DNA of 64,000 nucleotides from Micromonospora radicis (GCF_003583405.1 NZ_QXEC01000013.1:62001-126000); one strand, 5' to 3'. Shown: positions 46,380-56,177, counted from the stretch's first letter. Numbers and translations: made by a program. Notes: a model not told the origin generated them from the sequence alone.

Positions 46380-47612
46380 TCAGCCCGCCCCGGTGTCGCC
46401 GACCGGCAGCGCCAGCGCGACCGTGAGGTCGAGCAGGCTACGCGGATCGGTGAGTCGGTCGCCGTACAACTGGCGCAGCTGGCCCATCCGGTACCGCACC
46501 GTCTGCGGGTGGACGAACAGGTCGGCGGCCACGTCGTCGCGCCGCCCCTGGTGCAGCAGCCAGCAGCGCAACGTCTCGGTGAGCCGTTCGGCGGTGGCCG
46601 CGGGCAACGCGGCGAGGGGCTGCAGCACCCGGGCCCGTAGGTCCGTCAGGGCCTCCACGTCGGCGCTGAGCAGCAGTTCGGTCAGATGCTGCTCGGTGTC
46701 CAGCGGCTCACCCTCGGCCGGGTGGGCGATGCCCAGCTCGACCACCCGCAGCACCCGGCGGTAGGACGAGCAGACCCGGGCCCACGGGCGGGCCGGACCG
46801 AGCACCGCCCGCCGGCCGCGCAACACCCGGGCCAGCTGGCGCCGCCGGTCACCGTGCGCGTCCGGGACCAGCAGCACCGCCGTCTCCTCGCCCGGTTCAC
46901 CGGCCGGCAGTTCCTCGCTGCTCTCCAGCGTGCGCTCGTCGAGCAGCGCGAGCGCGCCACGCAGCTTGGCCTGCGGCAGCAGCGCGACGGTGAGGGTCTC
47001 CGGCACCGGCCAGTCCGCCCGCTCGGCGCTGCGCGACAGCACCTCCTCGGGCTCACCGGCGAGCAACTGTTGGGTGAGCCGCTCCACGTTGCGGCGCCGG
47101 GCCCGGCCCACGCTGGCCAGCTCGTCGGCGTGGCCGGCCACGCTCGCCGCGGAGAGTTCGTCGATGTAGGCGAACATCAGCTCGGCGAACTCGGCCACGG
47201 TCGCGGCGGGCAACCCGATCTCCACGGTCGCGGCGGCCAACTCCCGCCAGGAGACCCGGGCACCGATCCGGTAGGCGGCCAGCAGCGCGTCCACACTGCG
47301 GCCGGACCGGGCCTCACCGCTACCCAGGGCGTACGCCGCCTCCAGCGCCGGGACCAGCGGTGTGCTGGGGTCGTTGCCACCCTGGGAGCGTTCGAGCAGT
47401 TGCAGGAAGGTGCCCAGGGCGATCCGCACCGCGTTCTCGATCTTGTCGCGCATCTGGCCGGTCAGCGTGCCCGAGTAGCTGGGCACCTCGGCCGTGATCG
47501 CGCTGACCGTCCGCTCCGCGACCAGCGGTAGCCGGTCACGCAACTCGCGGGCCACCCGCTGGTCCAGCTCGAGACGGGCCGCCCGGTTGGTGGTCCCGGA
47601 AGAATCCGCCAC
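46380..47612 (-). CDS. PucR-family transcriptional regulator
   Basis: This 410-residue regulator has a C-terminal PucR HTH (LRCWLLHQGRRDDVAADLFV, HPQTVRYRMGQLRQLYG) and a central GGDEF-like (CdaR) region. The start is GTG at 47612 with GGGGAG 6 nt upstream; the open frame extends six codons further to a TTG but without a ribosome binding site. It is divergent from the reductase-desaturase pair and very probably controls it. The signal is unknown. Confidence 0.88.
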   Translation of the reverse strand: MADSSGTTNRAARLELDQRVARELRDRLPLVAERTVSAITAEVPSYSGTLTGQMRDKIENAVRIALGTFLQLLERSQGGNDPSTPLVPALEAAYALGSGEARSGRSVDALLAAYRIGARVSWRELAAATVEIGLPAATVAEFAELMFAYIDELSAASVAGHADELASVGRARRRNVERLTQQLLAGEPEEVLSRSAERADWPVPETLTVALLPQAKLRGALALLDERTLESSEELPAGEPGEETAVLLVPDAHGDRRRQLARVLRGRRAVLGPARPWARVCSSYRRVLRVVELGIAHPAEGEPLDTEQHLTELLLSADVEALTDLRARVLQPLAALPAATAERLTETLRCWLLHQGRRDDVAADLFVHPQTVRYRMGQLRQLYGDRLTDPRSLLDLTVALALPVGDTGAG

Positions 47613-47652
47613 GTTGTTCTCCCCGCACAAAAGGGATGGATCGCTTTACCTT

Positions 47653-47677
47653 CGCTGGCCAAGATTTTATGCCAGCG
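47653..47677. promoter_or_regulatory. Inverted repeat in the PucR/reductase divergent region
   Basis: CGCTGGC-N11-GCCAGCG is a perfect 7-bp inverted repeat. The AT-rich spacer AAGATTTTAT could include a -10 element. Midway between PucR and the reductase start, it is a good candidate PucR site. Confidence 0.55.
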
Positions 47678-47695
47678 CGCGGCGACCATCGTCTT

Positions 47696-48787
47696 ATGAC
47701 CGCCACTGTTCCGCGACCGGACACCAGTGGATCCCTCCGGCGCCGTCTGTGGCGGCTCGCCGAGACGGTGACCACCCCGGTACTGCCCGGTGACTACCTC
47801 GACCTGGTCGCCCCGCTACGAGCCGGCGCCGACCTGCGGGGCCGGATCCTCGACGTACGCCCGGAGACCCCGGACGCGGCGACCGTGCTGATCCAACCCG
47901 GCCGCAGCTGGCGGGGACACCGGCCGGGCCAGTACGTCCGGCTCGGCGTCGACGTCGACGGTGTGCGCCAGTGGCGGGCCTACTCGGTCACCTCCGCGCC
48001 GGGACGGCGCGGCGACCCGATCTCGGTGACCGTCAAGGCGATCCCCGACGGGGTGGTCAGCAACCACCTCGTCCGCCGGATCCGCCCGGGCACCATCGTG
48101 CAGCTCGACCAGGCGTGCGGCGACTTCGTACTGCCGCAGCCGGCACCGCCCCGGGTGCTGTTCCTGACCGCGGGCAGCGGCATCACCCCGGTCGCCGGGA
48201 TGCTGCGCGGCGGCGCGCTGGCCGGCACCGACGTGGTGCTGGTGCACTCCGCGCCGACCGCCGACGACGTGGTCTTCGGCCCGGAACTGCGCGACCTCGC
48301 CGAACGCGGCGCGATCCGGCTGGTCGAACGGCACACCACCGTCGACGGCCTGCTCGACGTGGCCGAACTCGACACCCTGGTCCCCGACCACCTGGAGCGC
48401 GAGACCTGGGCCTGCGGCCCGGTCGGGCTGCTCGACGCGGTCGAGCGGCACTGGTCGGCGCGGGACCGCGTGGACCGGCTGCACACCGAGCGGTTCCGGC
48501 CCACCGTGATCACCGCCGGAGAGGGCGGCACGGTCACCTTCACCCGTTCGTCGGTGACCGTCGAGGCCGCCGGCGCCACCCCGCTGCTCGACGCCGGAGA
48601 GAACGCCGGGGTGCTGATGCCCTCGGGCTGCCGGATGGGCATCTGCTTCGGCTGCGTGCTGCCGCTGCGTCAGGGCGCGGTCCGCGACCTGCGCAACGGA
48701 CAGCTCACCACCGCCCTGCCGGGTGACGGCGTACGCGTGCAGACCTGTGTGTCAGCCGCCGCCGGCCCGTGCGAACTCGAGATCTGA
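47696..48787 (+). CDS. Ferredoxin reductase, electron donor for acyl desaturase
   Basis: This 363-residue flavo-iron-sulfur protein has an FAD domain (RAYSVTSAP, about residue 98), an NADPH-binding domain (LFLTAGSGITPVAGML, about 152; ACGPVGLLDAVE, about 240) and a C-terminal plant-type 2Fe-2S domain with CRMGICFGC and a last Cys in VQTCVSAAAG. It corresponds to M. tuberculosis Rv3230c, which feeds electrons to desaturase DesA3. The ATG at 47696 is chosen, but 47669 is also possible; neither has a good ribosome binding site. The desaturase starts 17 bp downstream. Confidence 0.88.
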   Translation: MTATVPRPDTSGSLRRRLWRLAETVTTPVLPGDYLDLVAPLRAGADLRGRILDVRPETPDAATVLIQPGRSWRGHRPGQYVRLGVDVDGVRQWRAYSVTSAPGRRGDPISVTVKAIPDGVVSNHLVRRIRPGTIVQLDQACGDFVLPQPAPPRVLFLTAGSGITPVAGMLRGGALAGTDVVLVHSAPTADDVVFGPELRDLAERGAIRLVERHTTVDGLLDVAELDTLVPDHLERETWACGPVGLLDAVERHWSARDRVDRLHTERFRPTVITAGEGGTVTFTRSSVTVEAAGATPLLDAGENAGVLMPSGCRMGICFGCVLPLRQGAVRDLRNGQLTTALPGDGVRVQTCVSAAAGPCELEI

Positions 48788-48803
48788 TCGGAGAACCGCC
48801 GAC

Positions 48804-49973
48804 GTGACCGTCATCCAGAAGAAGGCCGACAACCCGATCGCGCACCTGAGCGCCGAGGACATCGAGACGCTCGGCAAGGAACTCGACGCCATCCGGGAAC
48901 GGGTGATCGCCGACCGGGGCGAGCGGGACGCCGCGTACATCCGCAAGGTCATCTCGACCCAGCGCAAGCTGGAGGTCAGCAGCCGGGTGGTGCTGCTGTT
49001 CTCGCTGTTCCCGCCGGCCTGGCTCGTCGGCACGGCCGGGCTCGCAGTGGCCAAGATCCTGGAGAACATGGAGATCGGGCACAACGTCCTGCACGGCCAG
49101 TGGGACTGGATGCGCGACCCGAAGATCCACTCGACCGCCTGGGAGTGGGACCACGCCACCCCCGCCGAGCAGTGGAAGCAGTCGCACAACGAGCTGCACC
49201 ACCGCTACACCAACGTGGTCGGCAAGGACAACGACCTCGGCTACGGCATCATGCGGGTCGACGAGGACCAGCCCTGGCACCCGGCGTACCTGGGCCAGCC
49301 GTTCTACAACTTCCTCAACGCCTGCTTCTTCGAGTACGGCGTGGCCGCGTACGACCTGGACCTGGGACAGAAGCTGAAGAACGGCGGGCACAAGGATCCG
49401 GTGTTCCGGGCCCAGCTCCGCGCCGCCGGCCGGAAGATCCGCCGCCAGGTCCTCAAGGACTACCTGCTGTTCCCGCTGCTGTCCGGTCCGTCGTTCTTCC
49501 ACACCATGGCCGCCAACTTCACCGCGAACCTGATCCGCAACCTGTGGAGCCACTCGGTGATCATGTGCGGGCACTTCCCGGAGGGCGTGGAGACCTTCTC
49601 GAAGACCTCGATCGAGGGCGAGACCCGCGGCGAGTGGTACCTGCGGCAGATGCTCGGCTCGGCCAACATCAGCGGCAGCCGGCTGATGCACATCATGACC
49701 GGCAACCTGTCGTACCAGATCGAGCACCACCTCTTCCCGGACCTGCCCAGCAACCGCTACCAGGAGATCGCCCCCGAGGTACGCGCGCTGTTCGACCGGT
49801 ACGGGCTGAGGTACACCACCGGCTCGCTGCCCCGGCAGGTCTTCTCCGCGTGGAAGAAGGTCTTCCGGCTCGCCCTGCCGAACCGGCGTCGGCCCGGCGT
49901 CTCCGACGACCGCCCGAACGGGCCCGCCACCGGGCCGTCCGCGCCCCGCACCCTCGCCACCGTGGGCGCCTGA
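48804..49973 (+). CDS. Acyl-CoA delta-9 desaturase, DesA3 type
   Basis: This 389-residue membrane di-iron enzyme introduces a double bond into C16/C18 acyl chains. The histidine boxes are EIGHNVLHGQWDW, WKQSHNELHHRYTN and LSYQIEHHLFPDLP. Hydrophobic stretches near residues 70-95 and 225-250 anchor it in the membrane. The GTG at 48804 has GGAGAA upstream; longer readings shadow the reductase gene. With the preceding reductase it forms a two-gene operon like Rv3230c-desA3, here under a PucR rather than a TetR regulator. Confidence 0.92.
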   Translation: MTVIQKKADNPIAHLSAEDIETLGKELDAIRERVIADRGERDAAYIRKVISTQRKLEVSSRVVLLFSLFPPAWLVGTAGLAVAKILENMEIGHNVLHGQWDWMRDPKIHSTAWEWDHATPAEQWKQSHNELHHRYTNVVGKDNDLGYGIMRVDEDQPWHPAYLGQPFYNFLNACFFEYGVAAYDLDLGQKLKNGGHKDPVFRAQLRAAGRKIRRQVLKDYLLFPLLSGPSFFHTMAANFTANLIRNLWSHSVIMCGHFPEGVETFSKTSIEGETRGEWYLRQMLGSANISGSRLMHIMTGNLSYQIEHHLFPDLPSNRYQEIAPEVRALFDRYGLRYTTGSLPRQVFSAWKKVFRLALPNRRRPGVSDDRPNGPATGPSAPRTLATVGA

Positions 49974-49995
49974 CCCCGCCGCCGACGGATCCGGC

Positions 49996-50829
49996 TCAGC
50001 CGACCGCTGCCCGCACCCACTCCAACGCCGACTCCGCATGACGCAGCACCGAGATGTGCCCGTCGCGCGGTGACCGGCGCAGGGCGGCGGTCGGGCAGTG
50101 GCCCGCCAGCCACTCGGCGTGCGCTACCGGCGCGATGCCGTCCCGGTCACCGTGCAGCAGGAGCAGGGGCGCACCGATCCGGGCCGGCGCGACGCCCCAC
50201 GGCGAGACGTAGGCGAGGTCGTCGTCGACCAGCCCGCCCGGATCGCCCTGCTGGGCCGGCCCGACCACGCTGCCGAACCACGACCAGGCGCCGGCCAGGG
50301 CCGCCTCGTCCGCCTCGGTGAACTCCGGGTCGTACTCGGCGCCGGAGGCCTCGTGCCGCTCCTTCGCGTCGCGTCCCGCGGCGGCGGCCCGCAGCGACGC
50401 CACGCCCGAGGCGATCATGCCGGCGTACCAGTCCAGCCCCTCGGCGTCGTACGGCGCCAGCGACGCGGCGGCGACCACCGCCGTCACCCGGTCGGGCAGC
50501 AGCGCCGCGCAGGCCAACGCGTGCGAGGCGCCCCCGGAGTGACCCATCACCGCGAAGCGCGCGACGTCGCGGGCGTCGGCGACGGTCGCGGCGTACCCGG
50601 CGGCGTCAGCGAGTCGGCGACCGGGGCGGCGCGGCGACCCGCCGTAGCCGGGGCGGTCGTAGGAGAGCCACCGCAGGCCGAGCCGATCCGCGGCGGCGAA
50701 GAGCGGCGCGGGCGGCGAACCGATGTTGGGGGTGCCGTGGTGCCAGAGCACCGCCGGCCGGTCGCCGCCGGTGTCGTAGCCGTGCAGCACACCGCCGTCG
50801 GGCAGTTCGGCATCGAACTCGATCACCAC
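49996..50829 (-). CDS. Alpha/beta hydrolase
   Basis: This 277-residue cytoplasmic hydrolase has HG motif WHHGTPNIG (about residue 30), nucleophile GHSGGASHA (about 95), an acidic residue in LLHGDRDGIAP (about 222) and a His in DGHISVLR (about 258). Such proteins cleave small esters or epoxides; the substrate is unknown. Start taken as GTG at 50829 without an obvious ribosome binding site. It is convergent with the desaturase gene. Confidence 0.82.
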   Translation of the reverse strand: MVIEFDAELPDGGVLHGYDTGGDRPAVLWHHGTPNIGSPPAPLFAAADRLGLRWLSYDRPGYGGSPRRPGRRLADAAGYAATVADARDVARFAVMGHSGGASHALACAALLPDRVTAVVAAASLAPYDAEGLDWYAGMIASGVASLRAAAAGRDAKERHEASGAEYDPEFTEADEAALAGAWSWFGSVVGPAQQGDPGGLVDDDLAYVSPWGVAPARIGAPLLLLHGDRDGIAPVAHAEWLAGHCPTAALRRSPRDGHISVLRHAESALEWVRAAVG

Positions 50830-50952
50830 GGCGTGAGCATAGCCGCTCGCGTCGCGGCCGGGCCGTCCGCGGCGAACAGGTCCGCCGCAACGGCGGCCAC
50901 CCGCGCCTGCGGTGACCGCTGTTCCGGCGGCGTGGCGACGATCAGCGTCCGG

Positions 50953-51129
50953 TCAGCGGCGGCTGGGATGGTGCTGCATCGACCGCCGACCCTTGACGAA
51001 CGCCAGGATGATCACCCCGGCGAGGGCGATCAGCCCGATGATGACCAGCCAGCGGACCGCCTCGAGGAGTAGCCCGAGCAGGATGATCACGCCGGCGATC
51101 ACGCCGACGACCCAGAGCAGCGCGCGCAT
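50953..51129 (-). CDS. Small two-helix membrane protein
   Basis: This 58-residue protein consists of two transmembrane segments (WVVGVIAGVIILLGLLLEA and WLVIIGLIALAGVIILAFV) and a short basic tail KGRRSMQHHPSRR. The ATG at 51129 follows AGGAGGTGGAG, a strong ribosome binding site, and is preferred over the distant ATG at 51231. Family not recognised beyond generic small membrane proteins of actinomycetes. Confidence 0.7.
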   Translation of the reverse strand: MRALLWVVGVIAGVIILLGLLLEAVRWLVIIGLIALAGVIILAFVKGRRSMQHHPSRR

Positions 51130-51272
51130 CTCCACCTCCTGAACCGGCCACCGGGTCGGTCCGGGCGGCCTGCCGACACTGCTACCCGAAAGTGACCAGG
51201 TCATGCCGGGGTCCGCGAGACATCGACGCAACGCATATCCTGTCCGCCGAGCGCATCGCCGGAGGGAAGCCC

Positions 51273-52655
51273 ATGCCGTCGCGGCAGGACCAGCTGCACT
51301 CGTACCAGTTCACCATCCAGCGGGTGGTCGCCGCCCTGGTGCTGCGGGAGACCGATCCGCCGCAGTCGCCGTTGCGCCGGCTCGCCGGAGCGGCCCTGGC
51401 CAGCGTGCTGGTGGCGGCGATCGGGCTCGGTGGTTCCGCCCTCTACGGCCTGTTCGTCGGTGGCGGCGCGAAGTGGCGCGACAGCGGTGCGGTCATCGTG
51501 GAGAAGGAGTCGGGCGCCCGGTTCGTCTACCGCGACGAGAAGCTGCACCCGGTGCTCAACTACGCCTCGGCGCTGTTGATAACCGGCGCGCAACGACCGC
51601 GGACGGTGCTGGTGTCCCGCCGGTCGATCGACGGCGTACCCCGTGGCCTGCCGTTGGGCATCGCCGACGCACCCGACTCACTGCCCGCGCCCGGGCGACT
51701 GGCCACCGCACCCTGGACGGTCTGCTCGGTGCACCCGCCCCCGGCCGGCGGGGGCCGACCCCGGTCGGTGCTGACCGTCGGCGCCGCCGCCGACGGTCGC
51801 CCGCTGGGCGCGGAGGCGCTGCTGCTGCGCGATCCGGGCGGCCGGCTGCACCTGGTCTGGCAACAGCGCCGGCACCTGATCCGCGACGCCGACCGGGTGC
51901 TCGCCGCGCTGGCGACCACCCGGTCCCGCGCCGTCCCGGTCGCCGCAGCGCTGCTCAACACCGTCCCGGCCGGACGGGACCTGGCCCCACTGGACCTGCC
52001 CGACCTCGGTGAGCCCTCCACCCGGGTCACCGACGCCCGGATCGGTGACGTGCTGCTGGTGACCAACTCCGGCGGCGCCCGGCAGTACGCGGTGGTGCTG
52101 CGCGACGGGCTCGCCGGGATCACCGAGTTGCAGGCGGCCGTGCAACTGGCCCGGACTGGCCAACGCGAGCCGGAACAGATCAGCCTCGGCCGGTTCGCCA
52201 CCCTGCCCCAGTCGGCCGACCTCGCCCCCGGTGGACCGGACGCGCCACCGGGCACCCCGCCCCGGCTGGCCACCGTGGACTCGCCGGTACTCTGCGCCCA
52301 GGTCGGCGACGACACCGGCGCGGTCGACCTGCGCCTCGGCGGCGACCTGCCGGACCTGACCACCGCCGCGCCCACCGGTCGCGGGTCGGGCGGCCCGGTC
52401 ACCGCCGAGCAGGTGCTGGTGGAGCCGGGCCGGGGCGCCCTGGTCGAATCCGTGGCCTCGCCCGGCGCCACCGGCGGGGCGATCTCCGTGGTGACCGATC
52501 TGGGCCGCCGGCACGTACTGGCCGACGCCGAGGTGTCGGCCATGCTCGGCTACGGGCAGGTGCGCCCGGTGCGGCTGCCGGCGGGCCTGGTCAGCCTGAT
52601 CCCCGCCGGGGCGGCCCTGGACCCACGGGCCGCCCGGCAACCGGCCACCCCCTGA
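51273..52655 (+). CDS. eccB: Type VII secretion protein EccB (solitary)
   Basis: This 460-residue single-pass membrane protein is a core part of the ESX/type VII translocon. N-terminal RQDQLHSYQFTIQRVVAALV, one helix (about residues 45-68), GLFVGGGAKWRDSGAVIVEK and LHPVLNYASALLI are diagnostic, and the long C-terminal part lies outside the membrane. The ATG at 51273 has GGAGGG upstream. No eccC, eccD, eccE, mycP or WXG100 gene is in the window, so this copy stands alone. Confidence 0.9.
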   Translation: MPSRQDQLHSYQFTIQRVVAALVLRETDPPQSPLRRLAGAALASVLVAAIGLGGSALYGLFVGGGAKWRDSGAVIVEKESGARFVYRDEKLHPVLNYASALLITGAQRPRTVLVSRRSIDGVPRGLPLGIADAPDSLPAPGRLATAPWTVCSVHPPPAGGGRPRSVLTVGAAADGRPLGAEALLLRDPGGRLHLVWQQRRHLIRDADRVLAALATTRSRAVPVAAALLNTVPAGRDLAPLDLPDLGEPSTRVTDARIGDVLLVTNSGGARQYAVVLRDGLAGITELQAAVQLARTGQREPEQISLGRFATLPQSADLAPGGPDAPPGTPPRLATVDSPVLCAQVGDDTGAVDLRLGGDLPDLTTAAPTGRGSGGPVTAEQVLVEPGRGALVESVASPGATGGAISVVTDLGRRHVLADAEVSAMLGYGQVRPVRLPAGLVSLIPAGAALDPRAARQPATP

Positions 52656-52698
52656 CCCAGTGGGGGGCGGCCGGCCGCCGGGCCTCGTCGAACCGACG

Positions 52699-55600
52699 TC
52701 ACAGGTTCGCGCAGTACCCGACGCTGAAGGTGCTCGCACCGGGGGCGAGGGTCCTGTTCCAGTCGACACCCCGGATCCGGTACGTGTCACCGGTCAGCCG
52801 CTCCCGCCGGAAGTTCCACGCGTCGTAGACGTCGCCCTCGAGGTCGACCACGGCGGCCCACTCGACCGGCCGGTCGCCGGTGTTGGTGGCGGTGATGGTG
52901 GCGCAGTAACCGCCACCGCTGTCGGAGTTCCACCGGGCGACCGTGGTCAGCTGCACGTCCACGTTGGAGCCCACGACCAGCTGGCCGACCCCCCAGCGGG
53001 CGGTGCTCTGGTAGCCCGCACCCTCCTGTTCGGCCCAGTTGCGGATCGACGTACGGGCACCGTTGGACGCGTCGTTGACCTGGAAGTCCAGGCCGTGGAA
53101 GGTGTCGAGGCCGCCGTACTCGAGCAGGCTGATCGCCGCCTCGACCGTGTAGCCGGTCGCGGTGCGTACGGCCGCGCTGTCCAGCCGAGCCGCCTGGAAC
53201 GCCTCGTCGCCGGTGCCGAACGACACCACGTTGTCGGCGTTGATCCGGATCTGCGTGTCGTCGTAGCGGTAGCTGCCGTTCTTGGCGTTGCCGGCGTCGA
53301 CGTAGATCTCGACCGAGTCCTGGGTCCACGGATCGGAACCGGAGACGTCCACCACCGGGTCGGTGACCTCCGCCAGCACGTAGAGCGTCTGACCCCGCCA
53401 CAGGGTGCGCACCGTCGCGGTCGCCCCGTCGGTGCCGGATACCTGCTTCGCCGTGGTCACCGTGGCGGCCTGCGCCCAGGCCGCGTCCACCGCGCCGTCG
53501 ATGACCGGCGCGGTCGCTGCCTGCCGCACCGCCACGTACGACAGCTCCTCCACCAGGGTCAGGGTGCCCACCGCGCCCGGGGTGTTCCAGCCGGAGGTGC
53601 TGCCGTCGTCGCTGACCCGCACGTCGAGGGTGACCGCGTCGCTCCGGGTGGCGTCGCTCAGCGGCAGGTGGGCGACCAGGTGGTAGCCGCCGTCACGGCC
53701 GGTCGCCACGGCCGGTACGTCCCCGCTGCCCTCGCGGTCGACCCGGTAGGTCTCGCCGTCGAGGACGAAGCTGACCCGGTCGCTCCCGTCGACCGTGCTG
53801 TCGTCCACCGTCACGTACGCGGTCAGGTGGTCCGGCGCCCAGCGCAGCTGGAACCGGGCCTTCTCCGCCACCTTGTGCAGCGGCAGCTGGCGCCAGGTCG
53901 GATCCTTCGGCGCGGCGGCGGTCAGCGGCACGTCACCGGCGAAGACGTTGGCGGTGCGCAGCCGCGCGGGCAGCTCACCGTCGACCACCCCGTGGTACGC
54001 GGGCTTGGCCCGCAGGTTGTCGTCGAAGACCAGCGGGGCGCCGTTGCCGGAGCGCCACGAGCGACCGTCGGTGAGCCCCCAGACCGTGACGGCCAGCAGA
54101 TCCTCGGCGTACGCCCGGAAGATCCGGAAGGCGTCCCGGTAGTAGTAGCCCTGGTCGATCAGCTTCGCCTGGGTCACCGGGGTACCGGTGGTGACGTCGA
54201 GTTCGGTGACCGCCTGGACCACCGGCAGGTCCGCGAAGGACTCCAGCGCGACCTCCAGGTCCCGCACCGGCGTGGCCAACGAGACGTGGAACTGGTGACC
54301 CACCCCGTCGACCGGTACGCCGCGCGCCAGCAGCCGCTGCACCAGCGCCTTGTACCGGGACTGCTTGCCGCTCTGCTCGGTGTTGTAGTCGTTGATGAAC
54401 AGGGTGACCGGACGATCGGCGCCCTCGGCCGCGTAGACGTCGTTGAACGCCTCGTCGGCGTACTCGAACGTCAGGTCGATGAAGTTCTCGCCGAGGATCC
54501 GGTACCACTCGCTGCGGCGCAGGCCGTCGGCGTACTCTCCGCTGTCGCTGACCACCTCGTTGATCGCGTCGAACGCGTACAGCGGGTTGGTGGCGGAGCC
54601 GAACGCGCCGTACCGCTCGCTGAGCGACCCGGCGACGTCGAAGATGTGGGTGCGCAGCCGTTCGCGCAGCACCTGCTGGTCGGCCGCCGACGTGCCGAGC
54701 GGCTGCCCGGCGGCGTTGGTGAAGAACCAGTCCGGAGTCTGGCTGTGCCAGACCAGTACGTGGCCGTAGACCCGCAGGTCGTTGTCCCGGGCGAAGTCCA
54801 TCATGGCCAGCGCCTGCTCGTGCGGGCGGAAGGTGCCCTCGGCGTCGTACCAGGCCTCGGGCTTCATGTGGTTCTCCGGCGTGATCTGGTTGAAGTGCCG
54901 GGTCAGCAACTGGGCGGCGGCGCCGACCGTCTCCCGGCTGTCGATCGCCACACCGACCGGGAAGTCGGTGGTCTCGTGGATGCCGGTGAGGTCCTCGACG
55001 ACGGGCGGCTCGGGCACCCGCACGACGATGTCGTCGACGAGGAAGTCGCTGGTGTTGCCGACCACGTCCGAGCCCTGCCAGCGGGTCTCGAAGTAGAGTG
55101 ACGCGCTGTCCGCGGCGGGCATGGTGAAGCGCGCGGTCACCCGCGTCCACCCGGTGTTGGTCACCGTCTCGAACTGGGCGAGGGTGCTGAACGACTGGCT
55201 GTCGCCGGTGGCGCTGGCCAGGCTGAGCCAGATCTGGTCGGTCGGCTGGCCCTCGGCGAACCGCAGCCAGGCGTCGAGTTCGTAGCTCACCCCCGCCTCG
55301 AACAGCCCGGTCACGTCGCGGCCCAGGCCGGCGCCCTGGTTGACCCGGTCGCTGACCAGCGCGGCGGAGGCGCCACCGTGGGCGACGTCGGTGAGCGTGA
55401 CGGTCGGGGCGCCGGGGCCGCTGTCGCGTGGGCCCCAACCGTCCAGCCCGGCCTCGAAGTCGGTGTCGACCACGACGGTGCCCGGCGTCGGCCCGCCACC
55501 GCCGTCCGGCGCGGTGATCGACACGTCGTCGAGGAGGAACGGGGTGTCGCCCTCGGCCTCGACGTAGAGGGTGGCGGCGCCGAGCCCGTCGGGCAGCGTG

Positions 55601-56067
55601 TAGTCGCCGCCGATGCGGACCCACCCGTCCGCGGTGGTCGGCACGGCGGCGCCGATCCAGGTGTAGGTGTTGTCGCCACCCGCGGCCGGGGTCGACTCGA
55701 CGGTGAAGTGCACCCCGGCGCTGCCCGCGGTGCCGGCGGGCAGCTTCACCCAGGCGCTGACCGTGTACCGGACCCCGGGTCGCAGCAGCGTGGTGGCGTT
55801 CGTCGCGGGGCCCTGCCAGTTGGCGGTGCGGCCGGTGACCGACAGGCTGTGGTCGCTCTCGTGGCCTTCGTCGGCGATGGCGAGGGTCACGTCACCGCGC
55901 GGCCCCCAGGGCGCGTACGAGCCGGCTTCGAAGTCGTTGTCGAGGGCGACCTGCGCGGCGGCCGGTGCGGGGGCGACGGTGATCGCGGCGACGAGGGTGG
56001 CGGCGCAGAGCGCGCCGAGAGTTCGTGATCGGCGGCGGGTTCGTGGGGACGGTTTCCAGAAGCGCAT
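52699..56067 (-). CDS. Large modular secreted xylanase (CBM22-CBM22-GH10-CBM9-CBM9-CBM2-like)
   Basis: This 1122-residue exported enzyme has a signal peptide to about residue 38, two CBM22/CBM4_9 domains (about 39-190 and 198-355; each opens with DFEAG and ends LDDVSI or VDDIVV), and a GH10 barrel (about 360-690; acid/base Glu in FDAINEVV, nucleophile in AVTELDV). Two CBM9-like domains follow (about 700-865 and 870-1020; the second contains APVIDGAVDAAWAQA), then a C-terminal CBM2-like domain with Cys near both ends (YCATITATNTG, SVGYCANL). Bacterial xylanases with CBM22 and CBM9 flanks are often thermostable. ATG after AGGGAA. Confidence 0.9.
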   Translation of the reverse strand: MRFWKPSPRTRRRSRTLGALCAATLVAAITVAPAPAAAQVALDNDFEAGSYAPWGPRGDVTLAIADEGHESDHSLSVTGRTANWQGPATNATTLLRPGVRYTVSAWVKLPAGTAGSAGVHFTVESTPAAGGDNTYTWIGAAVPTTADGWVRIGGDYTLPDGLGAATLYVEAEGDTPFLLDDVSITAPDGGGGPTPGTVVVDTDFEAGLDGWGPRDSGPGAPTVTLTDVAHGGASAALVSDRVNQGAGLGRDVTGLFEAGVSYELDAWLRFAEGQPTDQIWLSLASATGDSQSFSTLAQFETVTNTGWTRVTARFTMPAADSASLYFETRWQGSDVVGNTSDFLVDDIVVRVPEPPVVEDLTGIHETTDFPVGVAIDSRETVGAAAQLLTRHFNQITPENHMKPEAWYDAEGTFRPHEQALAMMDFARDNDLRVYGHVLVWHSQTPDWFFTNAAGQPLGTSAADQQVLRERLRTHIFDVAGSLSERYGAFGSATNPLYAFDAINEVVSDSGEYADGLRRSEWYRILGENFIDLTFEYADEAFNDVYAAEGADRPVTLFINDYNTEQSGKQSRYKALVQRLLARGVPVDGVGHQFHVSLATPVRDLEVALESFADLPVVQAVTELDVTTGTPVTQAKLIDQGYYYRDAFRIFRAYAEDLLAVTVWGLTDGRSWRSGNGAPLVFDDNLRAKPAYHGVVDGELPARLRTANVFAGDVPLTAAAPKDPTWRQLPLHKVAEKARFQLRWAPDHLTAYVTVDDSTVDGSDRVSFVLDGETYRVDREGSGDVPAVATGRDGGYHLVAHLPLSDATRSDAVTLDVRVSDDGSTSGWNTPGAVGTLTLVEELSYVAVRQAATAPVIDGAVDAAWAQAATVTTAKQVSGTDGATATVRTLWRGQTLYVLAEVTDPVVDVSGSDPWTQDSVEIYVDAGNAKNGSYRYDDTQIRINADNVVSFGTGDEAFQAARLDSAAVRTATGYTVEAAISLLEYGGLDTFHGLDFQVNDASNGARTSIRNWAEQEGAGYQSTARWGVGQLVVGSNVDVQLTTVARWNSDSGGGYCATITATNTGDRPVEWAAVVDLEGDVYDAWNFRRERLTGDTYRIRGVDWNRTLAPGASTFSVGYCANL

Positions 56068-56177
56068 CGGCGGATTCCCTGTCGCTGTTCGGCGAATGGC
56101 GGAGGCGGTTGGTGCTGGTGACCCGGGACGGATCCAAGCGCGTGCATGTTATGCCGAGCCGAAACGGATGGCTACAA

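Noticed and set aside
43797..46640. 947-codon + strand frame across pcaC, pcaR and the antiporter
   Set aside because: It is an Arg/Gly/Pro-rich alternative frame of three recognised genes.
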